This document shows, in pieces, positions 26,025 through 35,727 of a stretch of DNA of 64,000 nucleotides. Position 1 is the first letter of the stretch. The number at the start of each line of letters is the position of its first letter. The notes under the pieces are model-generated. The model searched no databases. It saw only the letters and a list, made by a program, of their open reading frames with translations, and had not been told where the DNA came from. A program made the position numbers and the translations under genes. This DNA comes from Flavobacteriales bacterium (GTDB taxonomy: Bacteria; Bacteroidota; Bacteroidia; Flavobacteriales; JASBRU01): positions 62,001 through 126,000 of the forward strand of contig JASBRU010000008.1 in NCBI GenBank assembly GCA_030149285.1. Reading direction: 5' to 3'.

Positions 26025-28418
26025 TTACTCTTTTTCAGTTACCTGTAGTTCCTTTAAATCTATGTCCTCTTCTTCATCTAATAAATGAATCATGGGTTCT
26101 TTAAAGGTCTTATTGGTAATACGTTTTTCTAAAGATAATAATAAGGCGGGTAATAATACCAAGTTTGCAAACATGGCTATTAATAAAGTTATAGATACCA
26201 ACATACCTAAGGCTACTGTACCTAAAAAGCCCGATGCTAAGAAAATAGAGAAGCCAAAGAATAATACGATAGAAGTATAAATCATACTCACACCGGTTTC
26301 TTTAAGTGCTGATATTACAGACTCGCCAATATTCCAGTTTTTAACTTTTAACTCTTGTCGGTATTTTGCTAAGAAGTGAATCGTATCATCAACAGAAATA
26401 CCAAATGCCACACTAAACACCAATATGGTAGAGGGTTTGATAGGAATGCCTGCAAAACCCATAATGGCAGCTGTCATCAATAGGGGTATCAGGTTAGGGA
26501 CAAGAGATATTAATACCATACGTGGCGAGTAGAACATCCATGCCATGAATAATGATATTAGTAATACCGCTAATGATAAACTGATAAATAAGTTTTTGAT
26601 AAGGTAAGTTGTGCCTTTTAAGAATAGCACGCTTGCTCCGGTAATGTTGGTTTCGTAACGGTCTTTTTCAAATACAGAATATACAGCCGAGGCAATGCTA
26701 TCTTGTAGCTCTCTCATTTCAGAGGTGCTTACATCTGCAACTTGCAGGCTTATTCTGGTGCGTTGCTGTGCAGAGTCTAAAAAGCTGTTGTATATGGCAG
26801 TGGCCTCGGTGCTTTTATCTCCTTCCGGTATGTAAGAAGAGATAAAGTCTAGCTCTGCTTTAGATGGCATACTATACTGGCTGGCATCTCCACCAAAAAA
26901 CTCTTGTCTAGAAAACTTAAGTAAGCTTACAATAGATATAGGTTTAGATATTTTATCAAAGGTAGCCAGCTTCTCTTCCAACTCATTCATTTTTTTGAGT
27001 GTACTGTATTTGGTAGCTCCTTTTTTGCGCTTAGTATCTATAATAATCTCTAGCGGTACAATACCACTTACATTTTTCTCTATAAACTTAATGTCTTTGT
27101 AAACAGGGTCTTTTCTAGAAAAATCATCAGAAATATTACCCGTAGTATACATCATGCTGATACCAACACCACTTAAGCCCAGTATTATAAACATAATAAG
27201 GTATACCAGTTTTCTGTGGTTTAAAACGGTATGCACCATCCAGTTGATGATAAACTTAATCCACTTTTTATCTAAGTGTTTGTAGTGGCGTTCCTTAGGA
27301 GGTTTTGTAAAGCTGTAGATGATAGGGATGAGCAATAACGATAATACAAATACCGACATGATACTGATAGAGGCAATTACCCCAAACTCTTTAAGTATAA
27401 TACTCTCGGTAATGATAAAGGTGGCAAAGCCCGATGCTGTTGTAGCATTGGTCATTAAAGTAGCATTACCAATTTTACGGATAACCCTAGACAATGCCTT
27501 TATTTTATTGCCATGTATGCGGTACTCGCTATGGTATTTGTTAATGAGGAATATGGCATTGGGTACCCCTATAACAATTACCAATGGAGGTATTAAGGAG
27601 GTAAGTATGGTTAGCTCATAGTTTAATAATGAGATGAAACCCAGCACCCAAATTACCCCTAAAATTACCACCAACATAGAGATGATAGTAGCTTTTATAG
27701 ATTTTAGGAATAGGAACATAATAAGCGTTGTAATGCCTATTGCTAAAAAGATAAAGAGGTTTATTTCTTTTTGAATTTTTGATGAATTTGCCAAACGTAT
27801 ATAAGGCAAGCCTGTAGTGTGGATTTCCATACCGGATCTGCTTTCAAAGCGATCTAGCATGGGTTTTAACTTATCAATTAGGGTAAGAATTTCTGATTTG
27901 TATAGGTAGGCTTCGTCTACCTCTATAATCATCAAAGAGAGGTCGTTTTCTTCATCAAAGAAAAAACCTTTGTAAAAAGGCAAGTTTTGTAATTGCGTTT
28001 TTATCGAGTCTACTTCAGCTTGTGTAGTAGGTATCTTATCGGAAATGGGTTTAACTTCAAACTTCTCTAAAGAATCATTTCTGTGTAGCGTAAAAACATC
28101 GGCAACAGTGGTAACACTGGCTACGTTTTTTATGCCTCTTATGCTGTCTCTAAGTTGGCACCATTGGCTATAATGATCTAAGGTAAATAGCTCATCGTCT
28201 TTTAAGGCAACAATAATGGTGTTTCCTTCTTCGCCAAACTCTGCAATAAATTTATCGTAGTTTATTCTTGCGCTGTCATCTGAGGGTAAAATACGCGCGA
28301 ATTTGTAAGACACACTCACGTTTTGGGCATGATAACCCATAAAAATGGTCATCAAACCGATAAGAATAAGGATAGGAATCCTATTTCTAAGAATAATTCT
28401 CGCTACAACAGTCCACAT
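26025..28418 (-). CDS. RND/MMPL superfamily transporter
   Basis: 797 residues with the RND/MMPL layout. An N-terminal helix ([20 protein letters not shown]) and a large periplasmic domain (about 35-215) precede a block of five or six helices (about 218-400). A second periplasmic domain (about 420-610) precedes the final helices. The conserved [19 protein letters not shown] motif is in the fourth C-terminal block. It is closer in size to HpnN/MMPL-type lipid exporters than to AcrB. It starts an operon with rfbA (gap 4 bp), a prenyl synthase and a small gene, so an envelope-lipid or glycan-precursor role is likely; the substrate is unknown. Confidence 0.85.
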   Translation of the reverse strand: MWTVVARIILRNRIPILILIGLMTIFMGYHAQNVSVSYKFARILPSDDSARINYDKFIAEFGEEGNTIIVALKDDELFTLDHYSQWCQLRDSIRGIKNVASVTTVADVFTLHRNDSLEKFEVKPISDKIPTTQAEVDSIKTQLQNLPFYKGFFFDEENDLSLMIIEVDEAYLYKSEILTLIDKLKPMLDRFESRSGMEIHTTGLPYIRLANSSKIQKEINLFIFLAIGITTLIMFLFLKSIKATIISMLVVILGVIWVLGFISLLNYELTILTSLIPPLVIVIGVPNAIFLINKYHSEYRIHGNKIKALSRVIRKIGNATLMTNATTASGFATFIITESIILKEFGVIASISIMSVFVLSLLLIPIIYSFTKPPKERHYKHLDKKWIKFIINWMVHTVLNHRKLVYLIMFIILGLSGVGISMMYTTGNISDDFSRKDPVYKDIKFIEKNVSGIVPLEIIIDTKRKKGATKYSTLKKMNELEEKLATFDKISKPISIVSLLKFSRQEFFGGDASQYSMPSKAELDFISSYIPEGDKSTEATAIYNSFLDSAQQRTRISLQVADVSTSEMRELQDSIASAVYSVFEKDRYETNITGASVLFLKGTTYLIKNLFISLSLAVLLISLFMAWMFYSPRMVLISLVPNLIPLLMTAAIMGFAGIPIKPSTILVFSVAFGISVDDTIHFLAKYRQELKVKNWNIGESVISALKETGVSMIYTSIVLFFGFSIFLASGFLGTVALGMLVSITLLIAMFANLVLLPALLLSLEKRITNKTFKEPMIHLLDEEEDIDLKELQVTEKE

Positions 28419-28507
28419 ATTCAGAGGGTTGGCAACTGGCTAGTGTGCCCGTAATTATTGTCCGAAAATAGGAACAATTATCTGAATATGAAAGAAAATA
28501 CCCAGTT

Positions 28508-30928
28508 CTAAAAGAAGAAGCCTGTAGTAATTCTGATAGAGAAGTTATCTTCAAAATTATCAAAGCCATACGGACCGTATCTGTAGTAAAAGCCAACACC
28601 CGTATTGTATCCAAGATTGTTAATCTCAATACCAGATTCATAATACCCTTTTGTAGGTGTTTTAAAGCTTACAGCACGGTGGTATTCTGGGTTAGATAAT
28701 TGCCCGAATGTTGCACGAGATACAATATCTAGCTCAGGTCTAAACTTATCTTTTCTGTATAATAAACTTTTAAAACTGTGTCGGAAAATGAAGCTTACAT
28801 ATCGGTCACTTAAAAACTCACCCATGCGCATTGTTTCAAAAGCAGTTCTAGCCCCTACGGTAAATCTCTTAAAAAGATCGCCATCACCTCCTGAGTTTGC
28901 CTGACCAATATATAAATTGGTGTAAGGCAAATTACCTTCAATAAATCCACCCATTGCGCTAAATGATGTAACGCCAAAATCTACAGTAGTAAATGAATAA
29001 TCTATTTTCAAATCAACCTTTGTAAAATCAAAATTACCATCTACAAAGCCATCTATACCTTTTGATATTTGCCCGGTAATAATAGGGTAATCGCTACTCA
29101 ATAATACTCTACCATACTTGGTTTCCATATAGCGGTCATTAGGTGCAAAGCGAAAAGCAATACCTGTTACGCCATAATTAAAGTTATTACTAGGTCCTAT
29201 ATCAGGATTGTCTGGGTTGGCGTATAAATACCTGTCCAGTCTTTCCCTATGATTACGTTGTGTGAAAATCTTAGTTTCTAACTGAGGAATTGGTTTCCAT
29301 TTAATGTAAGCATCGATAGAACGTATTTCGTCATAACTGCGAATATTGAAATCTCTAATGTCAGTACTTAAAAAGCCTCTATTAGGTTCAAGCATGTAAT
29401 TGATGCCACCCGATTCTAATATGTCTGAAGTATATGAAAGACCTATTTTAAACTCAGTATTTCTATGTAGTAATACTTCGCCGTAAGTATTGTGTTTCCA
29501 TACATAGTCTCTAAAGCCATATGCAAAATACCCCCCAAGCTCTACCCACTCAGAAAACTTGTAGTTAGTATTTAGACCAAGCCCAAGTCTAAAGCCTTCA
29601 TGCTGATTATAGCCAAATATTTTTGTCAAATCAATATCAATTGCTTTCCAGCCTATCTTGCCGGTTTGTAATGCCATTAACCAAGATAGTTTTTCATCAA
29701 AATTTTCTGCATCACCCACACTATCTATTACTCTATAGGTTTCTCTTTCTTTTTGGTCTAATGAGTCTTTGCGGTATTGGTTCCAAAATTCTTCAGGTTT
29801 TTCTCCGGCATCATTTTCTATTTTTAAGTCGATACTCGAAAACTCTTTACGAGACAATTCGGGTTCAATTTGTATGTTGGATAGGTAGGTGCGCCCAACG
29901 CCCAAAATTTTTGCATTATTTATAGAAATATTATCAAACCTAAAATCATAGTTTAGTTGTGTAGGAAACCAGCTTCCCTCAATTAGCTCATACTGCTGTT
30001 GTATTTTTATTTTAAAACCAACATTTTCTGCAGGCTCTGCTGTAACGTTTTGTATAGCAAAAGTGCTAGTGTTGATGTACAATAGACCTTTTAAACCATC
30101 AAAGTTAGCGCCTGGGTTGGGCTCATAATAAATAGTGTATACGGTATCAGCGCCGCTAAAAGTAGTATCTCGTAAATCAAAAATATATTTTCGGGTACTA
30201 CCGGGGGTAATTGGGTTTACATATATGCGACCCAGTACTTGTATAAAATCGTTATAAAAAGTAAAAGACTGCATTTGGGTTGCCAATAGTGTAAACATTG
30301 GGTCTTTTAAACCCGATACTCTTGTTGCCAATACTTTTTCAAAGCTATTGTTGGGTCTTTTGTATTTTCTTTCGGTAACAGATTCCATAATAAACAGGTG
30401 TTGTTTATTAAAGAAATCTTTCATTTCTGCATTAGCAGAGTCAGTTCCATTTAAAGGGTTTTCTATGTTTGGAACAGAATCTGTATTTCCGGTAATTAAA
30501 AACTTATTGTAAGATTCGTACTGAAAAGTTTCTAGCTTTTCCGGGTTATTGATGTCTCGGTTTTTTACGGTTTTTTTAATAATTCTGTGTGCAGGGTTAA
30601 CACCTGGAGTAAGTACTACATCGTTTAAAAACTCTACATCTTCCTCAAGCTCTACAAGCAAGGGATACTTGGTATCCGCTGTAATTTGTACTACTTTCTT
30701 TTTAAAGCCAATAAAGCTAAATGTTAAAGACTCTACTTTGATATTGGTTCTTATTTTAAACTTACCATCAATATCGGTTGTGGTTCCGTATTTAGAGCCA
30801 TTTGTGGTAATGTTTACAAAAGCCAGTTCTTCTTTGTTATCAGCAGAAATAACTTTACCATAAATATTTTGCTGTGCCATACTTACAGTAGACACCAATA
30901 ACAGGGTGAGGAGTAATAGTTTTCTCAT
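28508..30928 (-). CDS. DUF5686/carboxypeptidase-regulatory-like outer-membrane protein
   Basis: 806 residues. A signal peptide (to SMAQQ) is followed by a CarboxypepD_reg-like domain (NIYGKVISADNKEELAFVNI, about 20-100) and then the DUF5686 region. The C-terminal half (about 430-806) is beta-barrel-like with alternating strands and ends RITTGFFF, fitting outer-membrane insertion. Such proteins are common in Bacteroidota, with unknown cargo, and are annotated as outer-membrane DUF5686 proteins. It is transcribed separately from the RND operon, 89 bp upstream of it. Near-consensus TAATTTG lies just before the ATG. Confidence 0.85.
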   Translation of the reverse strand: MRKLLLLTLLLVSTVSMAQQNIYGKVISADNKEELAFVNITTNGSKYGTTTDIDGKFKIRTNIKVESLTFSFIGFKKKVVQITADTKYPLLVELEEDVEFLNDVVLTPGVNPAHRIIKKTVKNRDINNPEKLETFQYESYNKFLITGNTDSVPNIENPLNGTDSANAEMKDFFNKQHLFIMESVTERKYKRPNNSFEKVLATRVSGLKDPMFTLLATQMQSFTFYNDFIQVLGRIYVNPITPGSTRKYIFDLRDTTFSGADTVYTIYYEPNPGANFDGLKGLLYINTSTFAIQNVTAEPAENVGFKIKIQQQYELIEGSWFPTQLNYDFRFDNISINNAKILGVGRTYLSNIQIEPELSRKEFSSIDLKIENDAGEKPEEFWNQYRKDSLDQKERETYRVIDSVGDAENFDEKLSWLMALQTGKIGWKAIDIDLTKIFGYNQHEGFRLGLGLNTNYKFSEWVELGGYFAYGFRDYVWKHNTYGEVLLHRNTEFKIGLSYTSDILESGGINYMLEPNRGFLSTDIRDFNIRSYDEIRSIDAYIKWKPIPQLETKIFTQRNHRERLDRYLYANPDNPDIGPSNNFNYGVTGIAFRFAPNDRYMETKYGRVLLSSDYPIITGQISKGIDGFVDGNFDFTKVDLKIDYSFTTVDFGVTSFSAMGGFIEGNLPYTNLYIGQANSGGDGDLFKRFTVGARTAFETMRMGEFLSDRYVSFIFRHSFKSLLYRKDKFRPELDIVSRATFGQLSNPEYHRAVSFKTPTKGYYESGIEINNLGYNTGVGFYYRYGPYGFDNFEDNFSIRITTGFFF

Positions 30929-31024
30929 ATAGCGGGCAAATTAAAAAAAATAGTTGATGATAAGCACCAAAGCTTATGCCTTTGCTAAAGAAAACGATTG
31001 AATGTAAATATTGTTACGAAAAAA

Positions 31025-31159
31025 TTATACAGATAATGCAATAAGTGCAATTACTGCAAGCACAATTAAAGCCAAGAACACGTAAAATATTTTTTTATTA
31101 CGCTCTTGTTTCTTTAAGTGCCTTTCAAATGACCCTTGACGTTTTTTTGTTGTGGACAC
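31025..31159 (-). CDS. Small single-membrane-span protein (44 aa)
   Basis: Reading from GTG 31159, 44 codons: STTKKRQGSFERHLKKQERN as a strongly basic N-terminus, then a hydrophobic span (about residues 24-43) starting IFYVFLALIVLAVIALI and the stop. A consensus -7 box TATATTTG (31198-31191) lies 31 bases upstream. The basic side and single helix fit an inner-membrane small protein with the charged part in the cytoplasm. It is too short for standard gene finders and lies in the 376-bp gap between hppD and the DUF5686 gene. Function unknown. The rest of this gap shows no other gene. Confidence 0.6.
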   Translation of the reverse strand: MSTTKKRQGSFERHLKKQERNKKIFYVFLALIVLAVIALIALSV

Positions 31160-31190
31160 AATTCAGGTTGTTTTAAATCATAGCTATATG

Positions 31191-31198
31191 CAAATATA
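31191..31198 (-). promoter_or_regulatory. -7 promoter box for the 44-residue gene
   Basis: TATATTTG on the minus strand, 31 bases before GTG 31159. It supports the small gene being expressed. Confidence 0.5.
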
Positions 31199-31304
31199 AA
31201 ATCTATTATCAAATACACAATAAAATTTTACTTTAAATAACTGATTTAAAGCTGCGTAAGAATATACTTACATATAATGTAACAACATGAATATTGAATT
31301 TGTA

Positions 31305-32450
31305 CTATAAAGTACCTCTGTTTTCTTGCTCACGCTCAATTGCCTCAAACAATGCTTTGAAGTTTCCCTTACCAAAAGACTGTGCTCCTTTACGTTGAAT
31401 TATTTCGTAAAACAAAGTAGGTCTGTCTGATACAGGCTTGGTGAATATTTGTAGTAAATACCCTTCGTCATCGCGGTCAATTAAAATACCTAACTCTTTA
31501 AGCGGAGCCAAGTCTTCGTCAATTTCGCCAACACGGTCTAGTACATCTTCGTAATAGTTTTCGGGTACGTATAAAAACTCTACACCACGGTCACGAAGTG
31601 CCGTTACAGTTTCTATAATATTATCGGTTGCTAGTGCCATGTGTTGTACACCTGCTCCGTTATAAAAGTCTATATATTCTTCTATCTGAGATTTTTTCTT
31701 TCCTTCGGCAGGCTCGTTTATTGGGAACTTGATACGACCATTACCATTGGTCATTACCTTACTCATTAAGGCAGTATAATCTGTAGAGATATCTTTATCA
31801 TCAAATGATACTAACTGAGCAAAACCCATTACGTTTTTGTAAAAATCTACCCAAGTGTTCATCTCATTCCAACCTACATTACCCACCATGTGGTCAATGT
31901 ATTTTAGGCCAACATCAGATGGGTTGTAGTGAGATTCCCATTTTTTAAAGCCCGGCATAAACACACCATTGTAGTTTTTACGCTCTACAAATATGTGTAT
32001 GGTTTCTCCGTATGTATGTATTGCAGAAGTAACTACTTCGCCATCAGCATCTTTAGTTACTTTTGGCTCGTAGTATGATTTTGCACCACGCTTGGTTGTC
32101 TCTTCCCAAGATTTTGTAGCATCGTCTACCCAAATAGCTACATGCTTTACACCATCACCATGTTTTACAATATGGTCATTTATTGGGCCTTCGCTATTTA
32201 ATGGCGATGTAAGTACCAATCGGATTTTATCTTGTTCTATAACATACGATGTACGATCTTTTATACCCGTTTCTAAACCTGCATAGGCTACAGATTTAAA
32301 ACCAAAAGCTGTTTTGTAATAATGTGCAGCTTGCTTGGCATTACCAACGTAAAGCTCTACATAATCAGTACCGTTTAATGGTAAAAAGTCTTCGGCTTCT
32401 GTAAAAACTTTTTCTAGTTTTAATGAGGTGTTATCGGTTATAGTTGACAT
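31305..32450 (-). CDS. hppD: 4-Hydroxyphenylpyruvate dioxygenase
   Basis: 381 residues, two VOC halves. The N-terminal half starts LNGTDYVELYVGNAKQAAHYY. The catalytic half has KYIDHMVGNV (first iron His), GVQHMALATDNI (second His) and ends with FYEIIQRKGAQSFGKGNFKALFEAIE, the family signature with the iron glutamate. The enzyme converts 4-hydroxyphenylpyruvate to homogentisate in tyrosine catabolism. hmgA lies 44 bp upstream on the same strand, so the two steps are probably cotranscribed. Confidence 0.96.
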   Translation of the reverse strand: MSTITDNTSLKLEKVFTEAEDFLPLNGTDYVELYVGNAKQAAHYYKTAFGFKSVAYAGLETGIKDRTSYVIEQDKIRLVLTSPLNSEGPINDHIVKHGDGVKHVAIWVDDATKSWEETTKRGAKSYYEPKVTKDADGEVVTSAIHTYGETIHIFVERKNYNGVFMPGFKKWESHYNPSDVGLKYIDHMVGNVGWNEMNTWVDFYKNVMGFAQLVSFDDKDISTDYTALMSKVMTNGNGRIKFPINEPAEGKKKSQIEEYIDFYNGAGVQHMALATDNIIETVTALRDRGVEFLYVPENYYEDVLDRVGEIDEDLAPLKELGILIDRDDEGYLLQIFTKPVSDRPTLFYEIIQRKGAQSFGKGNFKALFEAIEREQENRGTL

Positions 32451-32494
32451 GATATAATCAGTTTTTTGTGCTTAATTATGCAAATTAACGAATC

Positions 32495-33655
32495 TTATTT
32501 CTCAATCCAAGACTTCCAGTAGTCTTCGCTATCAATTTTTAATGCGGCTTCAGTAATTTTTAATGGTTTAAAAGTATCTATCATTACGGCTAGCTCTTCA
32601 GTGCCTTTTTTGCCAATACTTTTTTCCATGGTACCGGGGTGCGGCCCATGTGGTATACCGGCAGGGTGTACAGAGAAAAAGCCTTTTTCTACATGCGCAC
32701 GGCTCATAAAGTCACCATCTACATAGTACAACACTTCATCGCTGTCTATGTTGCTATGGTTGTAAGGTGCAGGTATTGCCTCCGGATGGTAATCATACAG
32801 CCTAGGTGCAAATGTGCAAATTACAAAGTTATTTGCTTCAAAAGTTTGGTGTACGGGAGGTGGCTGATGTACACGCCCTGTTATAGGCTCAAAGTCATGC
32901 GCCGAAAAAGCGTATGGGTAGTTATAGCCATCCCAACCTACTACATCAAAAGGATGTGTTGCGTAAGTAATTTCGTGTATAGTGCCTTCTTTTTTAATCT
33001 TTATTAAAAACTCACCTTTTTCATCGTGCGTTTCTAAGTTTTGTGGTCTGCGAATATCTCGCTCACAAAACGGAGAGTGTTCTAGCAACTGACCAAAGTA
33101 GTTGCGGTATCTTTTAGGGGTATAAACCGGGCTAGAAGATTCTATTACTAATAAACGGTTGTCTTCTGTATCAAAATTTATTTGGTAAATCATTCCACGA
33201 GGGATAACCAAATAGTCGCCATATTCAAAATCTATATTACCCACTAGTGTGCGTAAGGTGCCGGTTCCTTTATGTACAAAAAGCACTTCGTCAGAATCTG
33301 CATTTTTGTAAAAGTAATCGGTTAATGATTTACGCGGAGCAGCCACACCCACATTTACATCATTATTGGTTAATAATATTACACGAGCATCTAAAAAGTC
33401 ATCGGCAGGAGGTACATCCCAGCCTTTTAGCATTCTTGATGTCATGTTTTTACCTACAGCCACTTTGGGTTCTACAGAGTAAGACTTACCAATGTTACTT
33501 ACTTGTGTAGGACGCTCTAAGTGGTATAGCAATGATGACATTCCCGAAAAACCTTCGGTACCGAATAATTGCTCGTAATGATGGCTACCATCTGCTTTTT
33601 TAAAAACGGTATGGCGCTTATGTGGTATTTTTCCTAATTGATGATAAAAGGGCAT
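32495..33655 (-). CDS. hmgA: Homogentisate 1,2-dioxygenase
   Basis: 386 residues of the cupin-type homogentisate dioxygenase family. The opening MPFYHQLGKIPHKRHTVFKK, the PYKRY-like VYTPKRYRNYFGQLLEHSPF, the segment LVIPRGMIYQI, and the C-terminal SVHPAGIPHGPHPGTMEKSI with iron-binding His are characteristic. It opens the aromatic ring of homogentisate to maleylacetoacetate, following hppD. The isomerase and fumarylacetoacetase needed to finish the pathway are not in this window. A consensus -7 box lies 16 bases upstream of the ATG. Confidence 0.95.
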   Translation of the reverse strand: MPFYHQLGKIPHKRHTVFKKADGSHHYEQLFGTEGFSGMSSLLYHLERPTQVSNIGKSYSVEPKVAVGKNMTSRMLKGWDVPPADDFLDARVILLTNNDVNVGVAAPRKSLTDYFYKNADSDEVLFVHKGTGTLRTLVGNIDFEYGDYLVIPRGMIYQINFDTEDNRLLVIESSSPVYTPKRYRNYFGQLLEHSPFCERDIRRPQNLETHDEKGEFLIKIKKEGTIHEITYATHPFDVVGWDGYNYPYAFSAHDFEPITGRVHQPPPVHQTFEANNFVICTFAPRLYDYHPEAIPAPYNHSNIDSDEVLYYVDGDFMSRAHVEKGFFSVHPAGIPHGPHPGTMEKSIGKKGTEELAVMIDTFKPLKITEAALKIDSEDYWKSWIEK

Positions 33656-33671
33656 ATTTCATTGTTTTATG

Positions 33672-33679
33672 CAAATATA
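33672..33679 (-). promoter_or_regulatory. -7 promoter box for hmgA-hppD
   Basis: TATATTTG on the minus strand, 16 bases before the hmgA ATG. Confidence 0.5.
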
Positions 33680-33750
33680 CCCTTTATATAAGTTGTTGTA
33701 AAATGACTTTTATCAGGTTCAGCTATTATTCAGTACATACCTAATTAATA

Positions 33751-34410
33751 CTATGGTTCTTGTATACGATTTGTATACAAACGCACATCAATTTTATTGC
33801 TGATATCAGCTTCATACTTACATTTTAGGGTGTAGTATATAGTATCATTAGACAGCTCTATATCGTGTACACTAAATAATGGGTAGCCATTTACACAGTC
33901 AATATCTTCTATAGGCAGTCTTTCCTCTTTTTGGGTTCTCAGGTTTGTAATCACAAACTCTTTATCCGTTACAGATAAGGCATTCATTGTTTCTAAATCT
34001 ACAGTAGAATAAGATAGTTTGAGAGGTTCTTTTTTCTCTTTCAGAGAAAACACTGTGTTACCCCAACAGTAGGTTCCGCATGGGTGTATGTAAGCAATAA
34101 ACTCATCGGTTTCCCAATCTATACCGCCTCTTGGCAGACCTTTGCAAGCTACAGTATCAAGGGTGTACTCAATGTTGCCTCTACCTACAACTCGCATATA
34201 AGTAGAATCGGTAATGCTTATTTTTTTAATGAAGTTGCCCTTTTCGGTTGAGGTAATGAGGGTATCAGTATATATAAAGTCGGGGTAACCGTTTTCAATG
34301 CTAAAGCATTTGTTGTAGTCTTCTGAAAATTCTGGTTCAATGTGAGGCTGGTTTTTTTGATTGCAAGCAATCAATAATAAAATGCCAATTAAATAAAAAA
34401 ATACCTTCAT
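33751..34410 (-). CDS. Putative lipoprotein
   Basis: 219 residues from ATG 34410; an in-frame start at 34449 lies over the promoter and is rejected. The signal sequence MKVFFYLIGILLLIACN ends in a lipobox (LIAC), so Cys16 is the likely lipidation site. The mature part has several beta strands (DTLITSTEKGNFIKKISIT, EFIAYIHPCGTYCWGNTVFS) and two more cysteines (HPCGTYC) that could form a disulfide. Unknown function. A -7 box lies 36 bases upstream. Confidence 0.65.
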   Translation of the reverse strand: MKVFFYLIGILLLIACNQKNQPHIEPEFSEDYNKCFSIENGYPDFIYTDTLITSTEKGNFIKKISITDSTYMRVVGRGNIEYTLDTVACKGLPRGGIDWETDEFIAYIHPCGTYCWGNTVFSLKEKKEPLKLSYSTVDLETMNALSVTDKEFVITNLRTQKEERLPIEDIDCVNGYPLFSVHDIELSNDTIYYTLKCKYEADISNKIDVRLYTNRIQEP

Positions 34411-34446
34411 AAACCGATTTTTTTGATGGGGGAAAGGCTTCCTTTT

Positions 34447-34454
34447 CAAAAATA
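34447..34454 (-). promoter_or_regulatory. -7 promoter box for the lipoprotein
   Basis: TATTTTTG on the minus strand, 36 bases before ATG 34410. It excludes the longer in-frame start. Confidence 0.45.
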
Positions 34455-34488
34455 CATTTTATGAAGGTATTTAACTATCGGTTTGGGG

Positions 34489-35340
34489 TTATTTGAGTGC
34501 TATTTTTTTAGTGATTAAACCTTTTTTGTTTTGAATATGGAGGGTGTATACTCCTTTGGGTAAATCTCCTACCGGTAGTTGTCCTTCATGAGCTTGTATG
34601 TTTTTATAGAGTACTCTTTCACCTGTAACGTTATAGATGCTTACATCACCAATAGCTTCTGTAAATTGTAGGTTGATGATGTCTGAAGCAGGGTTGGGGT
34701 ATACTTGTACTTCTGTTTGTTGACCCTCATCAATACTGACTACACTTTGGTCAGTAAAAAATACCGAGTCTATAATCAGTTGGCTGCCTTCAATCCCAAA
34801 AGTATCGTTGTAACTACTTCTAAAAATTAAATCTAAATAGGTAGTACTTAAGGTGTTTTTGTAGTTAATAGGGATAGTCATTAATTGGTAGGTGCTTACG
34901 GTATCACTTTCATACCAATCTAAATCACCAACAACTTGTCCGCCAGAAGTAGTTTTCAACTCTAGGTGTACCCAAGCACTGTCTCCTGCTTGCGGAAAAG
35001 CTTTGTAGTAAAAGTTAAGGAAAACGGGTTGGTCTTGGAAAAATGTGCCTTGCTGAAAGATTTGCTGATTACCTACGGCTGCATAACCTAGTATTACACC
35101 TCCGCCACCGGCTTTGGTTTCTAGTAGCATTGCTTTACTACCATGTGCCGCATCTGGTGTTGGCGATGTGGTAGCAGGTAGGCCTTGTTGTGTTAAAAAA
35201 TTGATGTTGAACCAACCCGGGGCAGCCTCAAAACCTGCGCTTTGGTCCCATGCCTCAAAACCACTATTTATAAGACTTTGGGCAGAAGAAGCTGTGTGTA
35301 AAAACAGCAGAGTGCTAATAATAAAAGCTATTTTTTTCAT
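34489..35340 (-). CDS. Secreted protein with type IX sorting domain
   Basis: 283 residues. A signal peptide (to SSAQS) is followed by a lectin/carbohydrate-binding-like beta domain (SGFEAWDQSAGFEAAPGWFN, about 20-190). The last about 75 residues are a type A type IX secretion sorting domain: VYPNPASDIINLQ, then VSIYNVTGERVLY and KGVYTLHIQNKKG with a basic KKIALK end. The protein should be exported by Sec and T9SS and attached to or released from the cell surface. A consensus -7 box lies 22 bases upstream. Confidence 0.85.
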   Translation of the reverse strand: MKKIAFIISTLLFLHTASSAQSLINSGFEAWDQSAGFEAAPGWFNINFLTQQGLPATTSPTPDAAHGSKAMLLETKAGGGGVILGYAAVGNQQIFQQGTFFQDQPVFLNFYYKAFPQAGDSAWVHLELKTTSGGQVVGDLDWYESDTVSTYQLMTIPINYKNTLSTTYLDLIFRSSYNDTFGIEGSQLIIDSVFFTDQSVVSIDEGQQTEVQVYPNPASDIINLQFTEAIGDVSIYNVTGERVLYKNIQAHEGQLPVGDLPKGVYTLHIQNKKGLITKKIALK

Positions 35341-35362
35341 AATTATAAAATTAAATTCTTTG

Positions 35363-35370
35363 CAAATATA
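35363..35370 (-). promoter_or_regulatory. -7 promoter box for the T9SS cargo gene
   Basis: TATATTTG on the minus strand, 22 bases before the ATG at 35340. Confidence 0.5.
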
Positions 35371-35435
35371 AACTAGTTTATAATATAAACCAAATTAAAA
35401 CTATAAACTAAATATATAAAGAGAATCAAAAAGGC

Positions 35436-35666
35436 TTAATGAGTTCTAAAATGCTTAGGGATAAGAAAGAGAGAAAAGCAGGAGATAAGATTAGCTATAA
35501 TAAAATACCAGCCAAAGTTTTCCATAAAGCTAGTTTGGCAGGGTGAGCAGACTGAAAAAGGCATACAAGGCCCGCACTGTATTGTAAGTGCATCAAAAAT
35601 GTATTTGCTGACCAACAAAAAATTAAGAGAAATACAAAGGTAAATATGTAGCTTGTTTACATTCAT
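35436..35666 (-). CDS. Small cysteine-rich membrane protein
   Basis: 76 residues with two hydrophobic segments (about 7-27 and 51-69). Between them is CGPCMPFSVCSPCQ, a Cys-x2-Cys-x5-Cys-x2-Cys cluster (residues 31, 34, 40, 43), which could bind a metal or iron-sulfur cluster or form disulfides on the periplasmic side. No homologous family is recognised. It lies 60 bp upstream of trhO and 95 bp downstream of the T9SS cargo gene. Confidence 0.55.
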   Translation of the reverse strand: MNVNKLHIYLCISLNFLLVSKYIFDALTIQCGPCMPFSVCSPCQTSFMENFGWYFIIANLISCFSLFLIPKHFRTH

Positions 35667-35727
35667 CTATCAATTTTTATAATAAGATGATGGATGAATA
35701 GTTTTTCCATAAAAAAGTAAGTGGAAA

